A stretch of DNA of 64,000 bases from Leisingera sp. M658 (GTDB lineage Bacteria; Pseudomonadota; Alphaproteobacteria; Rhodobacterales; Rhodobacteraceae): the NCBI RefSeq assembly GCF_025144145.1, contig NZ_CP083546.1, forward strand, positions 1,132,501-1,196,500. Reading direction: 5' to 3'. Under the pieces are notes generated by a model. The model ran no database searches. It was given only the letters and a program-made list of their open reading frames with translations, and had not been told where the DNA came from. Below, one piece after another: positions 53,178 through 64,000 of this stretch (position 1 is its first letter; the number at the start of each line of letters is the position of its first letter). Made by a program: the position numbers and the translations under genes.

Positions 53178-53888
53178 ATGAGACGATTACTGGCAATTGC
53201 AGCTTCCGTATTCATCGGCATAGGCGCCGGACCCGGTTCAGCCGGGCAGCCTGCGCCTGCGCAGTCGGTGCAAGGATGGGAGGCGGTAGGACGCCTGAAC
53301 ATAGGCGGCAGGGCCATGTGCACAGCCAGTCTGATCGCACCGGATCTGGTGCTGACGGCGGCCCATTGCATGTATGACATCCGCAATGGCCGGGCCGTGA
53401 ACCCGCGGAGTATCAAATTTGAAGCAGGGCTGAACGGCCGCCGCGCCAAGGCGTCGCGCCAAGTGGTCAAGGCTGTTGTCCATCCGGGCTACCGGCATGG
53501 CCTGACCGGACAGTTTCAGACCGGAACAGACATTGCTGTGTTGCGCCTGGACAGCCCGATCAGTGCAAATGTGATCCGCCCGCTGGTGCTGGCCGCGGCG
53601 CCGGAGCGCGGCATGCGGGTGGATGTGATGTCTTACTCGCACCGCAATGCGACATCGCCCCGGCTGCAAAGCGCCTGCCAGGTGATTGCGGCGCGGCAAA
53701 GCTCGCTGATCACCACCTGCCGGGTCGATTTCGGGGCGTCCGGTTCACCTGTGCTGCAAAAGCGTCCGGGCAGGGCGCCGCAGCTGGTCTCGGTGATCTC
53801 TTCCAAGGCCCGGATGGGGGGCAGGGGGGTGTCGCTGGCCGCACCGCTGGGGGATGCGCTGCAGGCGCTGATGCGGCAGGCGGGGTGA
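53178..53888 (+). CDS. Secreted trypsin-like serine protease
   Basis: A 236-aa S1-family protease with a signal peptide (LLAIAASVFIGIGAG). Catalytic triad: His in LTAAHCMYD, Asp in GTDIAVLRL, Ser in GASGSPVL. Cys residues near the His (AMCTASLI/AAHC) can form the usual disulfide. No pro-domain or anchor; predicted periplasmic or secreted. GGAG 6-7 nt before the ATG at 53178 decides the start over an ATG four codons earlier. Confidence 0.88.
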   Translation: MRRLLAIAASVFIGIGAGPGSAGQPAPAQSVQGWEAVGRLNIGGRAMCTASLIAPDLVLTAAHCMYDIRNGRAVNPRSIKFEAGLNGRRAKASRQVVKAVVHPGYRHGLTGQFQTGTDIAVLRLDSPISANVIRPLVLAAAPERGMRVDVMSYSHRNATSPRLQSACQVIAARQSSLITTCRVDFGASGSPVLQKRPGRAPQLVSVISSKARMGGRGVSLAAPLGDALQALMRQAG

Positions 53889-53945
53889 CCGCAGCCGCCG
53901 CTGCGGCCCTATAGCCTGCTGCTGAATAAGAGCGGCAGGACGCGA

Positions 53946-53980
53946 AGCAGCCCCGTTTAGTTCCCCGGGGCTGTTTCCTT
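53946..53980 (+). terminator. Terminator of the serine protease gene
   Basis: 8-bp stem CAGCCCCG/CGGGGCTG with a 10-nt loop, then TTTCCTTTT. Confidence 0.82.
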
Positions 53981-54001
53981 TTGCAGCACGCCGTCCTGCG
54001 G

Positions 54002-54577
54002 TTACTGGTTGCTGAGGCGGACCTCTTCTAACGGATAGGCCAGGCTGTCCTGGTCTTCCCAATTCATGTGGCAGCCTGCGCAGAAGCTTTGCTTGATCTT
54101 CATTTCCTTGCCGCTTGGCAGAAGGGCTGCATAGAACCAGTCACCGGCCTCGGGCGCGCCGCCATCGGCCAGCTTGGTCATGATGAACAGCGGACCGGGA
54201 ACGGCGTTGCCCTTCTTGACCTTGAAACTTTCCTTGGCCAGAACCGACCCCGCGGGCATCACAAAGCCTTCTTCGGCGAACTTCAGATATTGTTCAGCGG
54301 CAATGCCGTTTGCAAAGGTCTGCAGGAACCGCTCGCCATGCGGGCCGGCAAGGGCCGGGCGGGTTGATGTCACCTGCCAGGAGCGGAAGTCAGACCCCGT
54401 TGGATCGCCGTTCTTAGCGTAGCCTTCGGCCATTTTGGCCTCGATGCATTCGTAGACCTTAACAACGGCCTCTGCTGCCAGTTCAGAGGGATCGCCATCC
54501 ACAGGGCAGTCCTGGGCAATTGCGCCGGCCGGGACAAGCGCCAAAAGTCCTGCGGCAATCTTTGTCGGTAATTTCAT
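54002..54577 (-). CDS. Cytochrome P460-like exported c-heme protein
   Basis: A 191-aa protein with a signal peptide (AAGLLALVPAGAIA). One c-type heme site, CAGCH, near the C terminus. Beta-rich body with DFRSWQVTSTRP and GDWFYAALLPSGKE, as in the cytochrome P460/P460-like family (hydroxylamine or NO oxidation, or other periplasmic redox). The substrate cannot be inferred from sequence. Monocistronic. Confidence 0.78.
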   Translation of the reverse strand: MKLPTKIAAGLLALVPAGAIAQDCPVDGDPSELAAEAVVKVYECIEAKMAEGYAKNGDPTGSDFRSWQVTSTRPALAGPHGERFLQTFANGIAAEQYLKFAEEGFVMPAGSVLAKESFKVKKGNAVPGPLFIMTKLADGGAPEAGDWFYAALLPSGKEMKIKQSFCAGCHMNWEDQDSLAYPLEEVRLSNQ

Positions 54578-54696
54578 GGCCTTTCTCCCTGAGTTGCAAA
54601 GCTGCGGGTCGTGTTGTGGCGTTCACGGTCGCACATTTCCGGAATTTGCCGGGTCACAACTCTACACGGCTGTGTGAAAGCACAGCACGCAAAGGA

Positions 54697-54722
54697 AAAG
54701 CCCCGGGCGTTGCCGGGGCTTT
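54697..54722 (-). terminator. carB terminator
   Basis: Perfect 10-bp stem AAAGCCCCGG/CCGGGGCTTT with a 6-nt loop; on the minus strand it is followed by TCCTTT. 37 bp past the carB stop. Confidence 0.85.
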
Positions 54723-54758
54723 AAGAACATAGCGTTGAAACGTCCGGGCAGAGGGCGC

Positions 54759-58106
<3,348 letters not shown>

Positions 58107-58178
58107 GGCCATATTCCTTTGATTGACGTGCGGGCAGCTTTGAATCAGGGGCACTGGCGAGTGCCCAAATTGTCCTGC

Positions 58179-58206
58179 GTTATAGGGACCGCGCTGAAAG
58201 GTTCAA
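58179..58206 (-). promoter_or_regulatory. carB promoter
   Basis: Minus strand: TTGAAC, 16-bp spacer, TATAAC, about 73 bp upstream of the start codon. Confidence 0.6.
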
Positions 58207-58305
58207 GGGGGATCGGAAACGGAATTGGAAATGCCGCATCCACCCCTTTTGTTCGCATAGCGAACGGATATATGTGGAGGCCAAGACCTCGGGGAGTCAA
58301 TTCCG

Positions 58306-59511
58306 GTGCGTATTCGCTTTGATCAGGGGCCCAAGGGGGCCGGCACATGTTTCGACCAGCCGCTGCGCGTGATCCGCGCGGACGGGGCCGAAGAGGTGCC
58401 TGCTGCGCTGGCGGCGCTGGATGCGGCGCGGGGCGCGGGGCATTGGCTGGCGGGCTATGCCTCTTATGAGCTGGGCTACGCGCTAGAGCCGAAGCTGGCG
58501 GGGCGGATGCCAAAGGCGCGGCGGCTGCCGCTGATCTGCTTTGGGGTTTATGACGAACCGCTGCCGCAAGACGCAGAGGGCAGCGTCCGGCCCTGGGAAG
58601 GAGCGAAAGCGCCCTCCCGTGGGGAGGGCCGGGCGCTGCCCGGCCTTCAGCCGGACGGCGCAGGTTTGGAAGGCATTACCCCGCGCTGGACCTCTGAGCG
58701 CTACACTGAGGCGTTCACTGAGGTGAACCGCAATATCGGCAAGGGCGACATCTATCAGGCCAACCTGACCTTCCCGATTGATGCCGGGGCCTATGGCACC
58801 GCAGAAGAACTCTATGCCGCCTTGCAGGCCAAACAGGCGGTGGGCCATGGCGTTCTGGTCGAACAGGACGGCCTGCCGGACCTTCTGTCGCGCTCGCCGG
58901 AGCTATTTTTTCGCACCGATGCAGACGGCATGATTGAGACCCGCCCGATGAAAGGCACCCAGCCGCGCAGCGATGACCCGGTCGAGGACGCCCGCCGCCG
59001 CGATTTCCTGCGCCAGGATGAAAAGAACCGCGCCGAGAACCTGATGATCGTGGATTTGTTGCGCAACGACATCTCCCGCGTGGCGCAGACCGGTTCGGTG
59101 CATGTGCCGGAGCTGTTTGCCGTCGAAAGCTATGCCACGGTGCACCAGATGGTTTCCACGGTGCGGGCAAGGCTGCGGCCTGATGCCGGGCTGGCAGAGG
59201 TGTTTGCGGCGCTGTTTCCCTGCGGCTCCATAACCGGCGCGCCCAAGATCCGGTCGATGGAGATCCTGGCGGATCTGGAACCCTGGCCGCGCGACATCTA
59301 TTGCGGCACCATCGGCTGGGCGGCACCGGACGGGTCGTCGGAATTCAACGTGGCGATCCGCACGCTGATGCTGGAAACGGGCCGCGCGACGCTTAACGTT
59401 GGCGGCGGCGTGGTCTGGGACAGCACCGCGGAGTCTGAATATGAGGAAGCGCTATGGAAAGCTCGGTTCGCCCGCGTGACACCCTCCAGAACGATCCCGC
59501 TTTCCGCCTGA
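58306..59511 (+). CDS. pabB: Aminodeoxychorismate synthase component I
   Basis: Chorismate-binding enzyme (401 aa) that aminates chorismate for folate synthesis. Catalytic blocks in the C-terminal domain: RPMKGTQPR, RAENLMIVDLLRND, PCGSITGAPKIR and GGGVVWDSTAESEYEE. GTG start with GGGGAG upstream. Between the N-terminal part and the chorismate domain (about residues 102-114) lies a GC palindrome block translated in frame (SRGEGRALPG); see the repeat entry. pabC starts 58 bp inside its 3' end. Confidence 0.92.
   Translation: MRIRFDQGPKGAGTCFDQPLRVIRADGAEEVPAALAALDAARGAGHWLAGYASYELGYALEPKLAGRMPKARRLPLICFGVYDEPLPQDAEGSVRPWEGAKAPSRGEGRALPGLQPDGAGLEGITPRWTSERYTEAFTEVNRNIGKGDIYQANLTFPIDAGAYGTAEELYAALQAKQAVGHGVLVEQDGLPDLLSRSPELFFRTDADGMIETRPMKGTQPRSDDPVEDARRRDFLRQDEKNRAENLMIVDLLRNDISRVAQTGSVHVPELFAVESYATVHQMVSTVRARLRPDAGLAEVFAALFPCGSITGAPKIRSMEILADLEPWPRDIYCGTIGWAAPDGSSEFNVAIRTLMLETGRATLNVGGGVVWDSTAESEYEEALWKARFARVTPSRTIPLSA
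58611..58645. repeat. Two adjoining perfect palindromes inside pabB
   Basis: GCCCTCCC-gtg-GGGAGGGC (8-bp arms, 58611-58629) overlaps GGCCGGGC-gct-GCCCGGCC (8-bp arms, 58627-58645). A related GGCCGGGCG...GCCCG run is seen in the non-coding stretch near 3345. It sits at a domain linker and keeps the frame. Confidence 0.75.
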
Positions 59512-60107
59512 TCGAGACGCTGGGCTGGCACCCGGGAGAGGGGTTCCGGCATCTGGAGCAGCATCTGGCCCGGATGGCGCGCAGCGCGGCTGAATTTGGT
59601 ATTCCCTTTGAGCCAGAGCAGGCGCGGCGTGTGCTGGTGGCGGCTGCTGGCGACATACCGCTGCGCTGCCGCCTCACTTTGGATGCGGGCGGGCAGCTGG
59701 AGCTGACGGCGCCGCCGCTGGGCAGCAGCCCTGCGCAATGGCGGCTGGGCATCGCTGAAACAAGGCTGGATCCGGCGGATGTCTGGCTGCAGCACAAGAC
59801 CACCCGCCGCGCGGTGTATGACACGGCGCGCGCCAAAATGCCCGGCGGCGTGGATGAGCTGCTGTTTCTGAACCAGCGCGGGGAGCTGTGCGAGGGCACC
59901 ATTACCAATTTGTTTGTGACCCGCGCGGACGGGCAGGTGGTGACGCCGCCGCTGTCCTGCGGTCTGCTGCCGGGCATTCTGCGGCAAGTGCTGCTGGAGC
60001 GGGGGGATTGCTGCGAGGCGGTTCTTGGCTTGCAGGATCTGAAGGCGGCGCAGGCCGTCCGCATGGGCAATTCGCTGCGCGGTTTGATCCCGGCAAGGCT
60101 GGTGTGA
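59454..60107 (+). CDS. pabC: Aminodeoxychorismate lyase (class IV aminotransferase)
   Basis: A 217-aa PLP enzyme that releases 4-aminobenzoate from PabB's product. Family blocks: FRHLEQHLARM, a Lys in QHKTTRRAVYD as likely PLP ligand, LCEGTITNLFV (phosphate/Glu site) and PPLSCGLLPGILRQ. The start must lie within pabB because the conserved N terminus begins there; 58-bp overlap. Short for the family, but no block is missing. Confidence 0.87.
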   Translation: MESSVRPRDTLQNDPAFRLIETLGWHPGEGFRHLEQHLARMARSAAEFGIPFEPEQARRVLVAAAGDIPLRCRLTLDAGGQLELTAPPLGSSPAQWRLGIAETRLDPADVWLQHKTTRRAVYDTARAKMPGGVDELLFLNQRGELCEGTITNLFVTRADGQVVTPPLSCGLLPGILRQVLLERGDCCEAVLGLQDLKAAQAVRMGNSLRGLIPARLV

Positions 60108-60125
60108 CAGGCAGCACTCCCGCGC

Positions 60126-60161
60126 GCAAGCGCCCTCTGGCTGACGCCAACCGGCGCTTGC
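60126..60161. repeat. Long-loop inverted repeat GCAAGCGCC/GGCGCTTGC
   Basis: 9-bp perfect arms, 18-nt loop, 18 bp past pabC. Part of a palindromic stretch between pabC and aspS (60108-60477) that otherwise holds no gene. Confidence 0.7.
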
Positions 60162-60170
60162 CCTTGGGTC

Positions 60171-60197
60171 CCGCAGCGCGCCACTGGCGCGCTGCGG
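60171..60197. repeat. 13-bp perfect hairpin with one-base loop
   Basis: CCGCAGCGCGCCA-c-TGGCGCGCTGCGG. Its inner GCAGCGCGCC/GGCGCGCTGC arms are identical to those at 28962-28985. Confidence 0.8.
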
Positions 60198-60477
60198 CGG
60201 CGTCCGGATGCCACCCGCGCCGCGCCGTAGGCGGGGCGCCCGGCCCACTGCTTGCCGTCCTCTCGCGTCAGCGGCGGGGTGGGGAAGGGGCGGGAGCCTG
60301 TCTGCACAGGGCGCAGCCTGCGGAAAGGGAGGGTGTGAGGCGCTGAAATTGCCCTGTTTGCTTGACAACCACGCTGCAAACTTGTGTACCACCCCGGACG
60401 AATTCCGCGCTTATCTGGCGCATCTCCCGAATGACGGTCCACCCGGACAGACGACCCGAAACACGAAAGGTCCCGCC

Positions 60478-62331
60478 ATGCACGCCTATCGCAGCCACAC
60501 CTGCGCCGAACTGAACAAATCCAATGTCGGTGATACCGTCCGCTTGTCGGGCTGGGTTCACCGTGTGCGCGACCACGGCGGATTGCTGTTCATCGACCTG
60601 CGCGACCACTACGGCGTCACGCAAGTTATGGCCGACCCGGACAGCCCGGTCTTTGCCGAGATTGAAAAGGTCCGCAGCGAGTGGTGCATCCGCATTGACG
60701 GAAACGTCAAGGCGCGCGATGAGGCCCTGGTGAACGCCAAAATCCCGACCGGCGAGATCGAAGTCTTCATCCGTGATATCGAAGTGCTTGGTAAATCCGA
60801 AGAGCTGCCGCTGATGGTGTTTGGCGAGCAGGAATACCCGGAAGAAACCCGCCTGCGCTACCGCTATTTGGACCTGCGCCGCGAGAAGATGCAGCGCAAT
60901 ATGCTGCTGCGTTCCAACATGATCCAGTCGATCCGCAAGCGCATGTGGGACAAGGGCTTCAACGAATACCAGACCCCGATCATCACCGCGTCGTCGCCCG
61001 AAGGCGCGCGCGATTTCCTGGTGCCGTCGCGTCTGCATCCGGGCAAGTTCTACGCCCTGCCGCAGGCGCCGCAGCAGTTCAAGCAGCTGATGATGGTGTC
61101 GGGTTTTGACAAATATTTCCAGATCGCGCCCTGTTTCCGCGATGAGGACCCGCGCGCCGACCGCTCGCCCACCGATTTCTATCAGCTCGACCTGGAGATG
61201 TCCTTTGTCACCCAGCAGGATGTGTTCGACACCATCCAGCCGGTGATGCAGGGCGTGTTTGAGGAATTCGGGAAGGGCCGCAAGGTCGACAGCGAATGGC
61301 CGCAGATTTCCTATAAGGATGCCGCCAAATGGTACGGCACCGACAAGCCGGACCTGCGCAACCCGATCAAGATGCAGGATTGCTCCGAGCATTTCCGTGG
61401 CTCCGGCTTTGCCATCTTCGCCAGCCTGCTGGAGAACGAAGGCACCGAAATCCGCGCCATCCCGGCGCCGTCTGGCGGCAGCCGCAAGTTCTGCGACCGG
61501 ATGAACAAATTTGCCCAGGGCGAAGGCTTGCCGGGTATGGGGTACATCTTCTGGCGCAAGCAATCGGCGGATTCCATCGCTCAGGAGCGCGGGATCACCG
61601 TTAAAGACGTCAACGCCATGATCAAATCGGGCGAGATTGTCCTTGGCAATGAGGCCGCTGGCCCGCTGGCCAAGAACATCGGCCCCGAGCGCACCGAGGC
61701 GATCCGCCAGCAGCTGGACCTGGGCGTCGGCGATGCGGCCTTCTTCCTTGGCGGCAAGCCGAAGGCGTTTGAAAGCGTTGCAGGCCGCGCCCGCACCGTG
61801 ATCGGCGAAGAGCTGGGCCTTACCGACAAAGACCGCTTTGCCTTCTGCTGGATCGTGGATTTCCCGATCTACGAGAAGGACGAGGAAACCGGCAAGATCG
61901 ATTTCGAGCACAACCCCTTCTCGATGCCGCAGGGCGGCATGGACGCGCTGCTGTCCGATCCGCTGGCCGTCAAAGGCTACCAATACGACCTTGCCTGCAA
62001 CGGCTATGAGCTGGTCTCGGGCGCGATCCGGAACCACAAGCCGGAGATCATGTTCAAGGCCTTTGAGATTGCAGGTTATGGCAAGGAAGAGGTCGAAAAA
62101 CGCTTTGGCGGTATGGTCAATGCGTTCCAGTACGGCGCCCCGCCGCACGGCGGTTGTGCTGCCGGCATCGACCGCATGGTGATGCTGCTGGCGGATGAGG
62201 CCAACATCCGCGAGGTCATCATGTTCCCGATGAACCAGCGCGCCGAGGACCTGATGATGTCGGCCCCCTCCGAGCCGATGAGCGATCAGCTTATGGAACT
62301 GGGCCTGCGCGTGATCCCGCAGGATCAGTAA
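60478..62331 (+). CDS. aspS: Aspartate-tRNA ligase (probably Asp/Asn non-discriminating)
   Basis: Class IIb synthetase (617 aa). OB-fold anticodon domain ([19 protein letters not shown]), motif 2 [19 protein letters not shown], the bacterial GAD insert (~300-430), and motif 3 [14 protein letters not shown] precedes the ATG. Many alphaproteobacteria use AspRS for both tRNA(Asp) and tRNA(Asn) with GatCAB; the sequence alone does not prove this here. Confidence 0.96.
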   Translation: MHAYRSHTCAELNKSNVGDTVRLSGWVHRVRDHGGLLFIDLRDHYGVTQVMADPDSPVFAEIEKVRSEWCIRIDGNVKARDEALVNAKIPTGEIEVFIRDIEVLGKSEELPLMVFGEQEYPEETRLRYRYLDLRREKMQRNMLLRSNMIQSIRKRMWDKGFNEYQTPIITASSPEGARDFLVPSRLHPGKFYALPQAPQQFKQLMMVSGFDKYFQIAPCFRDEDPRADRSPTDFYQLDLEMSFVTQQDVFDTIQPVMQGVFEEFGKGRKVDSEWPQISYKDAAKWYGTDKPDLRNPIKMQDCSEHFRGSGFAIFASLLENEGTEIRAIPAPSGGSRKFCDRMNKFAQGEGLPGMGYIFWRKQSADSIAQERGITVKDVNAMIKSGEIVLGNEAAGPLAKNIGPERTEAIRQQLDLGVGDAAFFLGGKPKAFESVAGRARTVIGEELGLTDKDRFAFCWIVDFPIYEKDEETGKIDFEHNPFSMPQGGMDALLSDPLAVKGYQYDLACNGYELVSGAIRNHKPEIMFKAFEIAGYGKEEVEKRFGGMVNAFQYGAPPHGGCAAGIDRMVMLLADEANIREVIMFPMNQRAEDLMMSAPSEPMSDQLMELGLRVIPQDQ

Positions 62332-62355
62332 TCCGCATTTTGATGTCGAAAGAAG

Positions 62356-62382
62356 GCCCGGGCGACTGTCCGGGCTTTTTTC
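62356..62382 (+). terminator. aspS terminator
   Basis: Stem GCCCGG/CCGGGC, extended by a G-T and a C-G pair, then TTTTTT. Confidence 0.85.
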
Positions 62383-62565
62383 GTTGGGGCGAAGGCGGAA
62401 TTTTTGCAGGGTAACGGTGGTCCGAAAATCTGCAGAACAGGCGACGGAACGCGCGGAGATCTGCGTATTACTTGAAAATCAGCTGTGGACCCGGGCGTGG
62501 ATGATCTAATCTGCAACCAAGCCAGGCCGTCCGGGGAGATCAGGCCGTCCAGGGAGAACAGGGCG

Positions 62566-63951
62566 ATGCAGTTTGACGGAGATTTGGCGGAGATCCGCTT
62601 TGGGGCAGGGTTGTCGCCGCTGGTGCCGCCGCCAGCTTCGGCAGAGGCAATGCTGAGCCGCCTGCAAGGCGCCGATGAGATGGCTCTTAGATTTCCGGTC
62701 AGCGGTTTTGACGAAGCCTTTGCACGCGCCAAGGAATTCCGGCGGCTGAGGCGGAACCGCAAGCGGCAGGAAGGCGGGCAAGGGTACGAGGTCGCGGACA
62801 AGGCCTTTAAATCGTATCGCCGCGCGCATAATACGGCCCGCTATAAGTGGCACGGCCAAAGACTGCTGCGTCACGTCTTTACCGGCGATGCCTTTCGCGA
62901 ACGGCTGGTGCTGTTCTGGGCCGATCATTTTACCGCGCAAGGTAAAAACGGTGCGCTGCGCATTCTGTCAGCCCCCTATGCCGAGAGTGTCATCCGGCCG
63001 CTTGTGGCGGGCCGTTTCGAGGATATGCTGATCGCCGCAGCCACCAGCCCCTTGATGCTGCATTACCTGGATCAGAACCGCTCGGCCGGGCCGGGCAGCC
63101 GGGCGGTGAAGCGGCGCAAGCGGCTGAGCGGGCTGAATGAAAACCTCGCCCGCGAAGTGCTGGAACTGCATACGCTGGGCGTCGATGGGCCTTATGGTCA
63201 GGCGGATGTGCGGCAATTGGCCGAGCTGTTCACCGGCTTGACCGCCGCGCAGGACAAGGGCTTTGTGTTCCGCCCAGGAATGGCTGAGCCGGGGGCGGAA
63301 ACCGTGCTTGGGCAAACCTATGGCGGCGGCAAGCCGGAGCTGGGCCAGGTGCTGGCGGCATTGCGTGATCTGGCACGCCATCCTGCCACTGCGCAGCATC
63401 TGGCGTGGAAGCTTGCGGTGCATTTCACCTCTGATCAGCCGGAGCCGGGGTTGGTGTCGCATCTGGCGGCACGCTATCAGGACAGCGGCGGCGATCTGGT
63501 GCAGGTCTATGCCGCACTGCTGGAACACCCCGCGGCCTGGCAGCCGGATTTGCAAAATGTTAAACCGCCGTTTGATTATGTGGCTTCTGCCTGCCGCGCA
63601 CTTGCGGTGCCTGAGGCGCGGTTTTCCGCATTGAAGCCAGGGCAGCTGAACCGGCTGCTGCTGGCACCGCTGACGCCGATGGGTCAACGCTGGGAATTCT
63701 CCGGCGGGCCGGATGGCTGGCCGGAAGAGGATATGTCCTGGATCACGCCGCAAGCGCTGGCCGCGCGGCTGCGCTGGGCAATGGCGGCGCCGCGGCGGCT
63801 GGCGCAGCCGCTGCCGGATCCGCGTGTCTTTGCCATCGCGGCGCTGGGCCGGTTTGCCAATGAACGGGTCCGGTTTGCGGCCCGCGCCGCTGAAACCCAG
63901 CCAGAGGCGGTCGGGCTGATCCTGACCTCTCCGGCCTTTCAGCGCCGCTAA
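62566..63951 (+). CDS. DUF1800 domain-containing protein
   Basis: A 461-aa protein. DUF1800 blocks: WADHFTAQGKN, NENLAREVLELHTLGVDGPYGQADV and FTGLT, in family order. No signal peptide is evident from the chosen ATG, which follows AGGGAG. The family is of unknown function, almost always paired with DUF1501, and thought to act outside the cytosol. The DUF1501 partner starts 16 bp downstream. Confidence 0.85.
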   Translation: MQFDGDLAEIRFGAGLSPLVPPPASAEAMLSRLQGADEMALRFPVSGFDEAFARAKEFRRLRRNRKRQEGGQGYEVADKAFKSYRRAHNTARYKWHGQRLLRHVFTGDAFRERLVLFWADHFTAQGKNGALRILSAPYAESVIRPLVAGRFEDMLIAAATSPLMLHYLDQNRSAGPGSRAVKRRKRLSGLNENLAREVLELHTLGVDGPYGQADVRQLAELFTGLTAAQDKGFVFRPGMAEPGAETVLGQTYGGGKPELGQVLAALRDLARHPATAQHLAWKLAVHFTSDQPEPGLVSHLAARYQDSGGDLVQVYAALLEHPAAWQPDLQNVKPPFDYVASACRALAVPEARFSALKPGQLNRLLLAPLTPMGQRWEFSGGPDGWPEEDMSWITPQALAARLRWAMAAPRRLAQPLPDPRVFAIAALGRFANERVRFAARAAETQPEAVGLILTSPAFQRR

Positions 63952-63966
63952 CAGGAGGTTTGCTTC

Positions 63967-64000
63967 ATGCAGCTGACACGCCGATCCCTGCTGACCCGTT
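63967..64000 (+). CDS. Start of a Tat-signal protein, probably DUF1501 (cut by window end)
   Basis: AGGAGG followed by ATG and MQLTRRSLLTR, the twin-arginine beginning of an exported protein. Only 11 codons are visible. DUF1501 is inferred from the DUF1800 neighbour. Confidence 0.6.
   Translation, partial: MQLTRRSLLTR

Noticed and set aside
60268..62148. A 626-codon minus-strand frame opposite aspS
   Set aside because: Shadow of aspS, with no ribosome site and no recognisable domain.

Overview
The window looks like chromosomal DNA of a marine Roseobacter-group alphaproteobacterium (Rhodobacteraceae, of the Leisingera/Phaeobacter/Ruegeria type). This is inferred from high GC, a groESL operon with a CIRCE operator, TTAA-N7-TTAA (CtrA-like) boxes, and a Rhodobacteraceae-style set of small genes (DUF1150, DUF465, UbiK, Hint-domain proteins). 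I cannot name the genus from the sequence alone. I found no rRNA, tRNA or CRISPR array.

Layout. 0-0.8 kb: dead IS1182-like transposase fragment. 0.8-6.2 kb: housekeeping genes (threonine aldolase, YcgN, ribF, MaoC hydratase, HAD phosphatase, M48 lipoprotein peptidase). 6.4-8.3 kb: a two-HAMP chemoreceptor. 8.6-9.9 kb: a small accessory patch holding an AT-richer orphan gene and a scrambled IS3-family element; it is bracketed by near-identical ~40-bp inverted repeats, each followed by a stem-loop. 9.9-15 kb: ppaC, tandem TraB/GumN proteins, a DUF2161 nuclease-like protein and a 2OG-Fe(II) oxygenase. 15-17.3 kb: heat-shock groESL. 17.4-28.9 kb: acetyltransferase, two secreted hydrolases, EamA exporter, a lone phnM, an RNA ligase, purEK, DUF1272, an NCS2 permease and a large flavin/Fe-S oxidoreductase. 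29-33.7 kb: DUF465, Hsp20-DUF1150, a secreted zinc-peptidase candidate overlapping a PhzF protein, and a PRMT-like methyltransferase. 33.8-37.8 kb: a sulfate-activation enzyme (ATP sulfurylase-APS kinase) in one open frame with an N-terminal MarR/EPS-type winged helix, next to a class III cyclase joined to a [2Fe-2S] ferredoxin domain and a His-rich membrane domain. 37.9-42.1 kb: two Hint-domain proteins flanking trxB-rraB and an Lrp regulator. 42.5-54.6 kb: pgeF-MidA-lgt, ubiK, proC-csaA-hydroxyacid dehydrogenase, tdk, an HTH-arsH pair, a trypsin-like protease and a cytochrome P460-like protein. 54.7-64 kb: carB, pabB-pabC, aspS and the start of a DUF1800-DUF1501 pair.

Genes that overlap and so probably form transcription units: ribF-ycgN, purE-purK, esterase-phnM, peptidase-PhzF, lgt-MidA-pgeF, proC-csaA-dehydrogenase, HTH-arsH, pabB-pabC, trxB-rraB.

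The best candidates for something undescribed are the winged-helix/sulfate-activation fusion with a palindrome just upstream of its start, the ferredoxin-membrane cyclase beside it, exact 11-bp direct repeats set two helical turns apart over the lrp promoter, and a palindromic repeat that has become coding sequence inside pabB. Function calls rest on motif reading, not database searches.
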